Shown here: positions 1 to 12,339 of the stretch, one piece after another
How positions within the stretch are numbered: position 1 is the stretch's first letter
How the letters are laid out: each line of letters begins with the position of its first letter
Source: Cladobotryum mycophilum
Lineage: Eukaryota; Ascomycota; Sordariomycetes; Hypocreales; Hypocreaceae
Length of the DNA stretch: 64,000 nt
Direction: 5' to 3'
Assembly: GCA_036429605.1 (NCBI GenBank)
Contig: CM071589.1
Coordinates: forward strand, 7,254,001-7,318,000
The notes under the pieces: model-generated
Seen by the model: the letters and a program-made list of their open reading frames with translations, nothing else
Told to the model about the DNA's origin: nothing
Database searches by the model: none
Position numbers and translations under genes: made by a program

Positions 1-1441
1 CGAACTCGGCCGAGCCTCGGAAGCAAGGCAACTTGAGACTGCTATAGACATGGGGGGGTTTTTTCATGTACGTTTGCCAGCTGATGACCTCGTTAACTTG
101 GCCAAGAAAAAGAACAACATGTACGTGATACGACAGTATGTTGGTATGCAGGATGCAATGCCCAAATAAGGAGTGGACTTCTTACAGGGTAAACCAGCAG
201 GAAACGCGGGGGACGAATCAAAGCTATACGAGAAAACTCGGAGCTGCTCGTCCCACCGCCAAGGATCCATGGTCTTCCCCTCCCCCAGGAAAATGGAGCG
301 CTGGAGCAAATAGAGGCGCCCGTGGAGGTGTCAATGAGCAGTCATTAGTGGCCACTGGCTGCTGGGTGGCCCCCTATGGGATCGACACCGCTTCTCACAT
401 GTTGCCGCGCGCCAAGGTGCAGTTTTGAAAGGTCAGGATAGCCCAGAGTGTCTGGCTTTTTTGTTTTGCATGCTTGCTCGCTCATGGACTGGACAAAGAT
501 CCGTTCATATGCGATGGAATCATTGCCAAGAGGCGTTCCAGAACCCGACGAATACCACCCCTCGTCATTCCGAACATGGTCATCCCATACCATGCCTACG
601 CAGTACATTCCAAAGAAGCTCCGGCAACCTGCATCTCCTCAAACCATGTGATGCCCCAGAGCCCACCATTTTCCATTCCCCATTCTTTTGGGGAAACGCC
701 CGCTCTTTTCCGTCCTTGTTCCTTGCTTTGTTCCCCTTTTTCAAGGCTCATTGCACTAACAACGAAAGAGAGAGAGAGAGAGAGAGAGAGGGCAACAAAA
801 TCCAAGACCCGCATTCAAGAAAACCCCGCCATAGCGTCGCACCAGCCGATCTTCTTAAGGCTACACGATGTGACTTCAAACCGCGTGCAATTCAAATTCA
901 TTGCCAATCAAAGCCTCTGCAACCCCCCAGACAAAGCAATCTCCCCCCAGCAGGTCCCTTCTTCAATTAACAAGTGTGCCGTCACGCGGGCGTCTCCAAA
1001 TCCGGTGACTGCTCAGGGGACCCAAACTCCCAGTCCTCCCTCCACGGACAACCCAACCTTGGCCCGCGAGGCGAAGACACCCAACACGAAATCGTAATTA
1101 CTTCTAACGGGCCGACGAGTTCCCACCGCATTGACTCCCGCCCCCCCAGCTTGTGGGTTTTGAGGAGGGACAAAGAGAGAAGGAGACCAGGGCCCCGACA
1201 GAGACAATCAATTTTGTATAACCGTAGAACGAAGAACCCTTTTCGGAACAAGGGAAAAAAAGTGAACAAGGGAGAGATATGAATCAGTTCACTGGCTTGG
1301 ACTGTAAGAAGCCGATCCCTTCCTTTTACTACTACTTTATTGTCTCTCCTTTGATGCTCGTTGCGAATTCCCCTTTCTCATTGTGATATATATCATCATC
1401 ATCATCATCGTCGTCATCGTTATTTGCTTCTTTGTTTGACC
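1..1441. other. Gene-free leader of the GH127-like gene
   Basis: I see no convincing gene here. Overlapping frames at 425-1097 stay open by chance and show no domain or codon pattern. The stretch holds an (AG)12 run at 767-790 and a CAT/ATC-rich run at about 1392-1418 just before the start codon at 1442. The last few hundred bases are probably promoter and 5' leader of the glycosidase gene. Confidence 0.5.
767..790. repeat. (AG)12 microsatellite
   Basis: A perfect dinucleotide run in the upstream region of the glycosidase gene, about 650 bp before its start codon. A second, longer run of the same type lies in an intron at 5281-5324. Confidence 0.95.
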
Positions 1442-3687
1442 ATGAAGTTGACTCTGATAGCAGCGGCGGCGGCGCAGTTACCCCTTGGCGCAATCGGTGC
1501 GGCACTCAACTCAAGGACTCGTGAGTCTCTCCCTCTTCCCTTCTCCCTCCCTTGGCTAAACTCACGCTCACTGCTGAGCTGTGAGAGCTTTTGGACCTTG
1601 AGTATACTCACATATTGAAATAGTTCAGCCATGGGCATACTCTCCACTACCTGTTGGTGCCGTCAAGCCCCAAGGATGGCTGCTGGGTGAAATGAAGGCA
1701 ATGGCCAACGGCCTAGCAGGCCACGAGTACGATTTTTATGTCTACGTCAACCAGTCGAGTTGGCTCAACGTGCCAGGAACGGGTGGTACAGAGTACAGTA
1801 GCTTAAACGAGGCGCTGCCCTACTGGTTCAATGGGCTGGTCCCCATGGCCTACGAGCTCGACGATGCTCGGCTCAAGAAGCAGGTCCAAGATGTAGCTGA
1901 CACGGTCCTCGGGCACCAGGCCGATGATGGCTGGATTGGACCCGAGGTCGGTGAGGCGAGAAACTTTTGGGCGCGCACGCCGCTTTTCCTTGGACTGACG
2001 CAGCTGGTGGAGGCGGATCAGTCGTGGGAGAGCAGGGTCGTTACCGCGTTGCGACGCTTCATGACGCTGGCGAACAAGATGCTCAAGAACAACAGCCAGG
2101 GCTATGCTAACTGCCCCAACTATATCGACTGCACCTGGGGACAGGCTCGTGTGCACGATCTCATGATTACCATCCAGTGGATGCTGGAGAAGTACCCTTC
2201 CGACCAGGATTCGATTCTCTGGGAGAATATGGACATTTTCTATTCTCAGAGCAACTTCAAGTGGGATCAGTGGTATACCGAGGGAAGATTCCCGCAGGTT
2301 GCTAACCCGGGAGATGGCTCCATCTGGCCTTATATCCACGGAGTCAATGTTGGCCAAGGTAAGTTTTAGCTTTTTGTATTGTTAACCGCCCCCATGAGCA
2401 AAAAAACTCACGATATTATGTATAGGCCTCAAGTTCCCCTCCGTCATTTACAGAATCAATGGCAGCAGCACCATGGTCCAAAAGGGTAGAGACGCTGTCA
2501 ATTGGAGCTTCCAGTACCACGGCTCTTCATCCGGCTCCATCCTTGCTGACGAGCACGAGCGCGACCTGTCTTCCTTCATCGGCAGCGAGCTTTGCACCGC
2601 CGTCGAGACGTCCTACTCGCTGGCGTACATGTATCAGGTCCACGGCGAGTCTTCATACGCCGACCGCGCTGAGAGGACCATCTTCAATGCGTTGCCAGTT
2701 ATGATGACGGGCGACAAGTGGGCGCATCAGTACATGGCTTCGCCGAACCAACCCTTTGCACTTAACACTACACAGTCCAATGGCAATGTACCACCGGTTT
2801 TCACGACTGCAAACAGTGGTGTGGCGACGACATTCGGAATGGAGCCTCTGTACCCATGCTGCACGGTGAACCACCCCCAGGGCTATCCCAAGTTCACTTC
2901 AAACAGCTGGGGAGCGGTTGGCAGAGGAGGACTGGCACATACTCTTCTCAGCCCATCTTCCGTTACCACGACTGTCAATGGCGGTTCCGTCACCATCACT
3001 TGCGATACCAACTACCCCTTTACCAACACCCTCGTGTACACCGTCAAGACCAGCAAGGACTTTGACTTGTACCTCCGCATGCCCGAGTGGTCCAACCGCG
3101 GATCCTCCAAGCTGTCGCTCAAGGGCTCGACACCCTCTTCCGTCTCCATCTCGTCCGATTCGACCTCTGGCATGGCACACATCCCTATCCGCGCCGGCGC
3201 CACCCAGGTCACCTACGTTATCGTAACCGACATCCGCACCGAGCAGCGCCCCGGCAACACTATCTCCGTCTTCTACGGCAACCTCCTCTACGCCCTCGAC
3301 GTGGGCTTCAAGCAGACGTCCTCCCTCCCCCACGCGAGCTGGGACCCCAAGGGACCCGGCATCGACGGCCTGCCCTTCAAGCAGCTGCGCGACTACTACT
3401 ACTCCGCGACCGAGCCGTGGAACATTGCCATTGACCCCTCGACGCTCAAGTACCACGGCATCAGCCCCAACGCGAACCTCCCCGAGCCCATCTTTGAGCA
3501 AAACGCGCCGCCAAACTTCATCTCCGTTGATGGATGTGAGATTTCAGGCTGGAATCTTTACATGGGCGTGACCCCCGATGTGCCCCCCACGAGCGTCAAG
3601 TGCTCTGGCAAGAGAAAGACGTATAAACTGATACCCTATGGTGCTGCCAAGGTGCACATGTCAGAATTGCCCGTCATTAAGTTCTAG
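1442..3687 (+). CDS. Secreted GH127-like (DUF1680) beta-L-arabinofuranosidase-type glycosidase
   Basis: Three exons, 1442-1520, 1624-2358 and 2426-3687, give 691 residues; donors are GTGAGT and GTAAGT and both acceptors end TATAG or ATAG. The N-terminus has a hydrophobic Ala/Leu-rich signal peptide, so the protein is probably secreted. GH127 enzymes remove beta-L-arabinofuranosyl groups from plant glycans using a zinc-bound cysteine nucleophile. The expected ligands are visible as E326-x-C328 (in ELCTAVET) and the C416-C417 pair (in YPCCTVNHP), about 88 residues apart, as in characterised members. The length matches the family. Arabinan or glycoprotein breakdown is the likely role; the exact substrate cannot be read from the sequence, and fungal DUF1680 proteins are mostly uncharacterised. 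Confidence 0.88.
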
Positions 3688-3961
3688 AACCAAATCTGGT
3701 ACATAAGACCTTTTTTCTTTCTTTCTTTTTTCTTTTTTCTTTCTCAACATTGGGAGTCTGGAGGGTATGGGAACACACATTTTTTTCCTTGTATATAAGG
3801 TACTTTTGGGTTTGGCATTTTGCATACACATAAGACCTGCATTCGTTACATGTTTGGGCATAGGTTGTTTTGTTTATCTAGGTAATTATTCTGCATTCCT
3901 AGCGCACACAGTCTTTAGGACTTTTCTTATATATCTCGAATCAAATCTTTTTCTTTATATT

Positions 3962-5273
3962 CTACGTCAGATATCGGAAGTAATGGTTCTCGTCTCCCTC
4001 CTCAGTAACATCAAGCTTGACGTCTGGATCCCTCTGTCCGTATAGGCGGTCTCGACGCCTGTTCTCCCATTCGAGGGTGAAGTGCATGCCGAGTGAGAGG
4101 ACGACTATGAGACCTGTTAGACCACACCCAATGGCACAGCCTCGGGCGTAGAATGGACTGGATGGGATGGATGGGTTAGCATGGTTGTTTTGAATGAACA
4201 GCAAGGGGTATTACTCACGCATCTTCTTTGGGGAAGACGGTACTGCTGACAAAAGAGGAGCATTGCCCCAGTATCAGACCAATGGCAAGACCTGCTCCCC
4301 GCTTGGAATCACCACCTTGGTTGTTCAAAAGCCAAGTGATGTTTAGACACAACGCAGGGAACACGCCGCAAGCCGCGAGCCAAACGCCTGCATACCGCGC
4401 GCCCGTCTTGTGTCTGTCCTGAATGCCCGCCAACATGCCATAACCCACAGCCCCCATGGCAGCAGCACCAGCCGTAATGAACCCCCGAGTCTTGTACCTG
4501 TCCGAAAGGTACGACGTCAAAACGCACGCCAAGAAGGCAGCGAAATACGCCGGCGCCACCAAGCCCTGCGCCGTCACCGGGTCGTACCCCATGTCCCTCA
4601 CGATCGTCGGCAGGAAGTTCGACAGCGCCGCGAAGGAGAAGTTGGCGCAGAAGTGGATCGCCATGTGGACGTAGTTCTTGTAGTCCCCGAGGCCCGCGAG
4701 GACCTGCGCCCACTTGACGCCGCCCTTGGAGGTCTTGTCCTGGAGCTGGAGGCGCTCGACGGCGAGGACGCGGTCCTTTTCGGAGAGGAAGGGGGCTTTG
4801 GATGGGTGGTCGATGAGGAAGAAGTAGACTATGGGGGCGAAGGCGATGGTTAAAGCGCCCTCTGTGAAAGTGTGTGTTAGTTGTGTAACTAGATGGAAGG
4901 TTTGTCATGCTTCTAGCTGTTGGGGACCAAAAAACACCATACCTATGATGAACAAGAGACGCCAGGGTTCCAACGAGCCGCGTATCTGAGTGATGCCATA
5001 TGCCAGACTCGATGCAAAAGTGTTGGCGAGAGGCGACATGCCCAGCATGAGCGACATGCGAAAGCCAAGCTCTTCCCGCCTGTACAGCATGGATAAAAAG
5101 TACGGCGCTCCCGAGCCGAAGCTTGCTTCAAAGACGCCGAGGAAGCATCGCGTGACAATCATTTCTTTGAGATTGTGAACGGCACCGGAACTCATAGCCG
5201 CAGCTCCCCAACTGAAGCACATGAAATCATTAGCCACATATACTTGAGTCACCCTTTTTTTTTTTCCAGAAGA

Positions 5274-5327
<54 letters not shown>

Positions 5328-5767
5328 AAAAGTTCCCAAGTCTTACCACACGCAAAGGACGGACACAAAGATGTGCGCGGGCAAAATCTTCCACAGCATG
5401 GTCGTCCACTCAAAGCAGACGTAGCAAATGTAAAACGAGTTGAGCACCCAGGCCCACTGGGATGAACTCAGGTGCAGCGCATCCTGCGCGCCCGCCGTCT
5501 TTGCATTGCCAATGTTGCCGCGGTCAACGTAGGAGAGAATGTAGAGACAGCATATCACGGGCAATACGCGATAGTCAAACTGTCGGTAGGTACATAATTG
5601 TTAGTGTGTCTGTGGTGGTTGAAGATGTGTAATGATGAGGGAGAAGAAGGGGTTGGACATACGGCCCTGCGAATTCGGAGGTTGGCTTCTTCACTTATGA
5701 TGGTGTCTTGAGATTCCTGCTCCCCTTGGGCATTGAAGATAGCCTCCTCTTCGCCTGCTTGGCTCAT
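3962..5767 (-). CDS. Dal5/anion:cation symporter family MFS permease
   Basis: Five exons on the minus strand, 5767-5663, 5579-5347, 5211-4943, 4861-4219 and 4157-3962, give 481 residues in frame. The start is the ATG at 5767; an upstream in-frame TTG was ignored. An acidic cytosolic N-terminus precedes the family signature DRGNIGNAK in TM1, followed by about twelve hydrophobic helices and a charged tail ending at TAG 3962-3964. Members import allantoate, nicotinate, pantothenate and other organic anions across the plasma membrane; the substrate here is not inferable. Intron 2 carries a (TC)22 run on the coding strand. The protein looks intact. No coupled gene is obvious, and the glycosidase next door is convergent. 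Confidence 0.85.
5281..5324. repeat. (GA)22 microsatellite inside an intron
   Basis: A perfect dinucleotide tract inside intron 2 (5346-5212) of the Dal5-like permease gene. On the coding strand it reads (TC)22 and lies roughly 70 nt before the acceptor, making up about a third of the intron. Confidence 0.97.
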
Positions 5768-6783
5768 GTCGGCTGTCAATTCAGAATGTATCTGAATAGC
5801 CCGGCTCTATCACGTACGCACGTTCCTGAGATCCTTTAAACTCGTGGTGTGGCCCATTCAACTGCCGAACTGCGGGATCTTCGTTCCCACTCTTCAGCGG
5901 CGAGCGAAAGATCGGAACCCGTTTCCCTCTCCCCTTGGCATTTGATTAGCATCACGTGATGTATAGTTGTTCTTGCAAGCGTTGGGTGCCTTGTATTACT
6001 ACAGACTTACTCATATTTTGCTGCTCGGACCAGTTCTTTTCGCTGCTAGGAGTGATGAGTGTCTCTGAAAGTGAGACATTGGGAGCGAAGGAGGAAAGAT
6101 TGGTTGGAGGAGGGGCAAGGTGGGCGAGCGGCTCGGTGTTCTTCCCTGGCTCCATCATAGATGCTTGATATCGGTTTGCACATCAAAAAGTTTGACTGAC
6201 GTGTGCAAGATTCAAGGAATTGAACTACTCCGGATAATGATAGGCTATTGAATCGCCCCGTTCTCATCGTTTTGCCGCTCCGACAACAAGATGCCGCTTC
6301 TCGCTTGGCCGCGTTGTTGCTGCGGCGACTTATGATCATCAGGGCGTCCGCTTATTCCGCATCCCCCCCCCGGCAAAGAGCTTTGAACCAAGGTGAAGGA
6401 TGCCATAACAACAACAAATATAGCTTAAAGGATCGGGATACGCTCGCTGTCTTAGTACTGACTCATAATGCTTTGAGCCTACTAATCAGGCCGTTTATTG
6501 CCTCGGCACTTACTGCATCTGCACTGGATCAAACTGATCATGTCCTGCCCCGCAAACAGAGTCTCCAATCTACCTCGGGTTGAATCTATGGTGGGGTATT
6601 CCCCTCGATCGTCAGTGTGTCTTGAGTTGTTGGGTCCATTATTGAATATAGGCTGTATCAAATCAAAATTCGCTTGATTGTTGTCCTGCTGTAGATATCA
6701 TGTAATTAAAAGTACAAAAGTTCTCAAATGCTAAATCCATCGCTATGCTTCCATGATTTCCTAATTCGTAGTCTTGGATACCA
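5768..6783. other. Intergenic region upstream of the Dal5-like permease
   Basis: About 1 kb between the 5' end of the permease gene and the 3' end of the DUF829-like gene, both on the minus strand. It should hold the permease promoter. Short open frames here (for example 6248-6583) show no family resemblance, and I see no other element. Confidence 0.5.
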
Positions 6784-7722
6784 TCACAGTCGACTCCGCG
6801 GTACTCCCGCGGACAAGAAATCATCGCCCGGTGACTCGCCGGTCCTTGTCCAAAACCTCTCAATCGCGTTCCAATACCGTGTTGGATCGTGTAGAACAAG
6901 CGCGCAATGCGGACTGTCCGTGAACTTGACCGATTCCACTGTAAATCCCCTCTTTGACCTTGCCTCCTCCATGTGAGCCTCGATGTCTTCCCATCCTATG
7001 ACCTGGTCCGCCTCAGAGTACAGATAGAGACGTCGGGCCGAACCAAAAAGGCCTGGGTCGTTGACCTTTTGCCGCATGGTGTCGATTGAGCCGCGTAGTA
7101 TTCCTGTGCGGTGGCCATTGACCAGAAGGCCTGTGACGACGGCGTAGAATGTTCTTCCCACGACCTGCGCGGGCAGCGATTTCGGAAGCCCGACGACGGC
7201 GGCGTTGTATGTGCGCCAGAATTCCGTCAGTCCTGGGGCGCAGTCGAGCATGATGCCTCGGATGTGTGGGCCAAGGTCAAGAGGAGGACGACCCTCGTGT
7301 CGAACTTGTAGAGAGAGTGCCAGGTTCACGGCCATGAACAGCCCTCCGTTGGAGAAGATGTGTAGCAGAATAGATGGTTTGTAAGCTTGCCCGGCAGCCT
7401 GTCTGTCAATGTGTCGGTGAATCACATCTCGGGCCGGCACCATGTTCGCATGGAGCATGCTGGACGGCAGCAAAGTAAAGTCGAGTTGTCGAGGAGTAAC
7501 GAGAAGGATGGCCGCATGAGGCCAGAGGGCGCGGTAGCCAGCGATGTACTTTTGGAGTCTACGAGGTGTCGCCCCTACCATCCAAGTACACATGACGATC
7601 AACGACGGCCCATCGTTGGCTTCGTTGGGGGTTTCTGGCTCAAAGACAAAGTAGTTCTCTCCAATGGCCCGAAGAGGCTCGAGGCCACCGGGGGCAGCGG
7701 CTGCTGGTGATGACGAAGCCAT
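6784..7722 (-). CDS. DUF829/TMEM53-like alpha/beta-hydrolase-fold protein
   Basis: A single uninterrupted frame of 312 residues from ATG 7722. After a short Ala/Pro-rich head comes a beta strand ending in CTWMVGA, then a nucleotide-binding-like order of strands and helices with IFSNGG where hydrolases carry the nucleophile elbow, followed by LDCAPG and a late SPHC histidine. This order fits the eukaryotic DUF829 (TMEM53) family, whose fungal members are about 280-320 residues and have no settled biochemical role. The serine and histidine are compatible with esterase activity, but I cannot show that. There is no signal peptide. The neighbours suggest no pathway. The family call is by recognition of overall pattern. 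Confidence 0.75.
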   Translation of the reverse strand: MASSSPAAAAPGGLEPLRAIGENYFVFEPETPNEANDGPSLIVMCTWMVGATPRRLQKYIAGYRALWPHAAILLVTPRQLDFTLLPSSMLHANMVPARDVIHRHIDRQAAGQAYKPSILLHIFSNGGLFMAVNLALSLQVRHEGRPPLDLGPHIRGIMLDCAPGLTEFWRTYNAAVVGLPKSLPAQVVGRTFYAVVTGLLVNGHRTGILRGSIDTMRQKVNDPGLFGSARRLYLYSEADQVIGWEDIEAHMEEARSKRGFTVESVKFTDSPHCALVLHDPTRYWNAIERFWTRTGESPGDDFLSAGVPRSRL

Positions 7723-10700
7723 GGCGATATGCTAAGGTATGGGTATAAACGAGATACTTGAACACAGGCCAGCGGTAATCGGAATACTCAATCGTTGGCC
7801 ATTTCCCCTATGATGCTCGCATAGGTTCGGTTGGGCTTTGGAAGGATGAAGGAAGCACGGCGATTAAACGAGGCTGTTGGGCCCGTGTTTGCATCCATGT
7901 CATACACGTGATAAAGTGGTGGTTATGCATCAGCATTGCTGAGCCAACGCTGACGTTTTTTGCGTCAAGGGCGACAAGAACGAATGCGAAGGGTGAAGAG
8001 ATTTTCTGAGCCTTGCCATGACGTTGACTCTGCTGCTTTCACCATTGTTTTATGATTAAACATGGAAACGTCGATTATAACCCCATGGTGGTTAGACAAA
8101 TCGACCTTGTTTTAAGTCAGACAGGGAGTGTGTGTCACTATGACAAGACTGAATTAGCTGTCATGGTTAATTACACGACTGTCTTCTGTTTGTCTGCAAA
8201 ACGTCATAATTCAATCTCAACTGACTCACGATTGCATTGAAAAGTTTTTTTCCCCTGCCCATTTCAACATATTGTTTACTTCTAGGATGATTGTATGCCT
8301 CGGTTTCATGGATCCATCAACCTATTGATGGCTGTGGATGCAGTCCTGCAGCCTGGATATGACAGTAGGGACCGGATTCTACGGAGCAGTGACAGCACTT
8401 TACCGTATGTCTGTGCTGAAGAGTCAACTGGGGGGGACTATTGGTTCTGTATACGAACACCACGTGGGTATGCATCCAAGGATCGAACATTGAGTTCCTA
8501 ATTTGGCTGCAAATCTAAACATGACATCTGATGAAAATTTTCTTTCGTACCAGATGAGAAGATAACTTGACAATCTCAAGCAATTGCTCATTTTTGCTCT
8601 CCACATCACACCGAGGTTCAATTGTGGAATCAATGGGTTCTGAAGTCTTTCCATTCCCTTCATCATCTCCGTCTTCGCTCTGTTACTAATCACTAGCACG
8701 CATTGCTGCGTTTGTTTTGTATTATTCTACAACTAAAACCTTTGTCGCTTGTCAGTAAATTCCACTCATCGGACATGTGCAGACAGATGCGTTTCAAGGA
8801 CGAGGCTCACCAAAGTCTCACACCACACTACCCTACACCATAAACCTTTGAACTCATCATCAAGTACATATTGTCATAATACAACATCTAGTAAATTTGA
8901 TCATGTCCTATTATAGTGGAATGACTCGTATGGCTAGGAAGGGGACGAAAAGTTGTTAAATATGGTCTAAATCGGGTTGCTTTTCGATCGTGCTGATGAA
9001 AACTTTCCGAAATGGGGAGACCTATCCGAATCTAACTCCCGCTCTGTCTCCACCCGTCCGATTGCCGCAATTTAGGCACAATTCCGTTGTGGAGGGGGGG
9101 GGTATGATTATGTCTTCTAATAGACGAATTCCGTAAAAGCACACGTACTTGCAAGTATTTTGATATTGTGATCAAGGTAAGACATCCCGTTGACGGTTGA
9201 CAAACACCCTGTGGCTCATGACGCCATGCTGGGGTTGAGGGAACAAGCATGAACTGGCCCCCACTCCTCCAAGTTAAGCTCCAGGGCTGTCATGGCACTC
9301 CCATCCCATTGCTAAATACATAGGTATAATCAGACTTTGCATGAATCCTTCTCGGTGACAAGATTTTCACATATTTGCCCAATCTTACGTCCCACGGAAC
9401 TGCGCCATGAATACCAAGGCATCCGTGACGACCCGAGTGGCCGAGCGGCCGAGCGGCCGAGTGTACAGTTTGATCATTGGATCCGATACTTTGCCACCAA
9501 AGTACGCAAAGCATCGTCTTTTATTGCCGAGAGTAGTTGAATCCCCGAGTCTCTGGTCATCCGTGTGATATAAATGGCTGGTGTTGATGGCTATGGAAGT
9601 GGGTAATCTACTGTCCGTATTGTTCTCACACTCGGGGTGGCCTCTCTGTGCTCCTTCACTTTCACATGGTATACATCCCATGATATGTGACCCTTTAATC
9701 TCGTACCATCAACACGATGTATTGTGGAAACCAGGATGAAAGTCCCGGAATGGTACGTATTTGTTCTTCTCAAAGGTTGAATTGTCTCACCGACATGTAT
9801 GCCATCCCGTTATGCTCATATATGATAGCTCTTTGTGGAGGGCGTAGGACGAGAACAAGCATATAGAAGGCTTCATATCATATGTTGTGGTATCAAGGTC
9901 GATGCCGAAAATTTCACCACAAAGGCCCAACACATTACCTTGTATCGTTGAAAACACGATATTACGATATGAATACCTATTTCGGGCACAGTTTGGAAAG
10001 GTCTACTACACCTCCCATAAGAACTCACGAACACCCCTGAGAGGGCATGTTACCCCGACGGCTAAATAATGATAGAGTCTTATGAGTTCCCACTTTAACC
10101 AACTAATCGCCGCAGTTGACGCGACTCAGCCCGAAAAGAGATAAATAAAGATAATCACATCTACCGTATCAAGTACTTTCGCCGAGGGAGACAACCCTTT
10201 TGCTTCAGGTCACTTAATTCCCTGATCTCTAGACACCACTAACTTTGTGAAATGTCCAAAATGTTTGAGACTATCACATGGCTTGAGTCTATAGATGGGC
10301 TCTTATGTAAACCGTGATTGGATTATTGTTTGCTTGTGGATATTATCATTGTCTCTCATTCAATAGAAAGCAAGATATCTCGTATCTATGTCTTTGAAAC
10401 TTGATTTCGTCCAACGGGCCGTTACGATATTTCGGACATGGAACTTCTCAGACCAGCAAGGAGAGCTTGTTTCATGGAAATTTGTTTCGTGTCATGGGAA
10501 CCAAGACAAAAGGAGACTCGTGGGGTTTCCTTGCAAGATACTATATATCCGGTGGAATGTCGAGCCAGATAAAGACAAGTTCTATTACCCAATTGTCCAT
10601 TGTGACATGTGGCACCCGCATGATTCTGGCTGGTCACACAAACCAGACACCCTTCTCTCTTTGTCCGAGCACCGGAGCCCCGAGGGTGAGGGAAACCGCT

Positions 10701-11388
10701 CGCACGTGGTTTAACGAATAAATGTGTAGGGATGTAGCATAACTGCACTGCTAAGATATGAACTGTGATGGCGAAGTGTAGATAAACTATGAGCCGTTAA
10801 CCTGATGCGGAAATTCCCCCGTGCTGTGCATGATTCCTTGTTACAGTCAGCGCTACCCTCGTCCTAGGGAGTTTAAATCAGTCACCCTTTTGGGTGGAAG
10901 TCGTAATCTGACGAGTGGGTATAGCCCTTTGAGTTCCAACCGCAACATGGAAGCAGGAGTTGGACGCATGAACGGTACGGAGATAAGTCTGCGGATATAT
11001 GATGACCTGCGTGAAGGGGAGGGGAGGAGGGGAGGCAGGGCCAGTTGGTTACATCTCCCTCGGGGAAGTGCGAGACAAAAGAATTGTGTGTAGCGGATCT
11101 CCGGTTGGTAGTAATCTGGGGTAAAACCAACTTGTTATCAAGTCTCTCATGGAAGCGATGGGGCAAGCGGGCCGTTGGCCGTACGCCATCTTCTCCGTGG
11201 GGGTATTTGTCATTGTTCCCCGGCGAAGGGGCGTGTGCATTGTTCGCAACCCAGACTCTTCCACGAAGGCCTGTGTTCTCCTAATTGGAAGGAGTCTTGG
11301 AGTGTTTTACAAGTAATAACCCAGGAGTTTGCGGGGCGGGCGGAAATGTTATGACGGGAAGAGTCAGTTTTCGCTATCGCGATGACAG
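7723..11388. other. 3.7-kb gene-free region
   Basis: No frame longer than about 110 residues and none with a recognisable domain or plausible splice continuation. It holds a GC-rich 8-bp tandem repeat at 9435-9463 and otherwise AT-richer sequence with scattered poly-pyrimidine. The proximal 250 bp on the left should be the promoter of the DUF829-like gene. I see no terminal repeats or transposase remnants. Confidence 0.5.
9435..9463. repeat. GC-rich 8-bp tandem repeat
   Basis: Three and a half copies of GAGYGGCC in an otherwise AT-richer gene-free stretch. It is short and has no evident function. Confidence 0.8.
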
Positions 11389-11396
11389 TATAAAAG
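11389..11396 (+). promoter_or_regulatory. TATA box of the SDR gene
   Basis: TATAAAAG lies 122 bp before the SDR start codon, a normal spacing for a fungal core promoter, and is followed by a CA-rich leader. Confidence 0.6.
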
Positions 11397-11517
11397 AGAG
11401 AGGATGTCCGGTAAGAATTGCATCACAACATCACCAGCAGACTAGCACGTTTCTTGAACAGTCTGAGACTTTCTTCATTATCAGCGCCAACGATTCATTC
11501 ATCTTACTTTTTCGAGA

Positions 11518-12339
11518 ATGCCTAGAATCTGGTTCGTCACTGGCTCCTCTAAAGGTCTCGGACTTGCTCTGGTTGAGGCCATCTTGGCAGATGGGGACAC
11601 CGTTGCCGCCACGGCTCGCAAGCCAGAGACACTGAACCACCTTGTTCTGAAGTATGGGTCCAAACGTATCTTGCCTTTGGCTCTTGATGTCGACAGCTAC
11701 GAAGAAGCCGTCAGAACCCTGAAGACTGCCGTTGACAAGTTCGGCCGTATCGACGTCATTGTCAACAATGCTGGCTACGCCGACGTTGCGGCTGTGGAAG
11801 ACATGTCTATCGAGTCTTTCCGCCAACACATTGACACCAACTTGATGGGCGTCGTCAACGTCAGCAAAGCTGCTGTCCCCATCCTGCGAAAGCAAGGCTC
11901 TGGACGCATCATTCAAGTCTCCTCTGTCGGAGGCAGAGTCTCCACAGCTGGGCTGTCTGCGTACCAGGCCGCCAAATGGGCCGTCGCTGGCTTCTCGGGC
12001 GTTCTTGACGCGGAACTTTCCCCTCTGGGAATCAAGACGACAGTCGTCGAACCAGGCGGCATCAAGACTGACTGGGCCTCCTCGGCAGATGAGGGACTTG
12101 TCGTCAGCGAGCCATACAAGCAGACGGTTGGACAATTTGAAGAGCTGCGAAAGAAGTATGGGGAGTACCGCTCCGAGGCTAGCCAGGTGGCTGCCGCCAT
12201 TTTGAACATCTCAAAGGTCGGCGACCCCCCGTTGCGGCTTTTGGTAGGCCCCGAGACAGTAGAGCTTGCTAAGAAGGCTTCTGTGGATTTGGCTGAATCT
12301 GATGAGAAGTGGCGTCCTGTAACGGTGTACGAGGCATAA
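11518..12339 (+). CDS. Classical short-chain dehydrogenase/reductase (SDR)
   Basis: An intronless frame of 273 residues from ATG 11518, which sits after a CA-rich leader and a TATA box. It has the cofactor-binding turn TGSSKGLG (residues 8-15), the NNAG motif (83-86), a catalytic Ser at about 136 in VSSVGG, and the catalytic pair Y149-x3-K153 in YQAAK, so all SDR tetrad positions appear present. A TARK sequence after beta-2 with basic residues hints at NADP(H) preference. Length is typical of the class. The substrate is unknown; fungal paralogues of this type act on small alcohols, ketones or secondary metabolites. The next gene downstream on the same strand is a flavoprotein, but about 1 kb separates them. 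Confidence 0.9.
   Translation: MPRIWFVTGSSKGLGLALVEAILADGDTVAATARKPETLNHLVLKYGSKRILPLALDVDSYEEAVRTLKTAVDKFGRIDVIVNNAGYADVAAVEDMSIESFRQHIDTNLMGVVNVSKAAVPILRKQGSGRIIQVSSVGGRVSTAGLSAYQAAKWAVAGFSGVLDAELSPLGIKTTVVEPGGIKTDWASSADEGLVVSEPYKQTVGQFEELRKKYGEYRSEASQVAAAILNISKVGDPPLRLLVGPETVELAKKASVDLAESDEKWRPVTVYEA

Noticed and set aside
425..1097. Overlapping plus-strand frames of 181 and 207 residues
   Set aside because: They run through the (AG)12 tract in two frames with charged repeats, have no domain and no intron logic; likely chance.
10388..10748. Three overlapping frames of about 106-108 residues on both strands
   Set aside because: Mutually overlapping, no motif, no good start context; treated as chance openness in a gene-free region.
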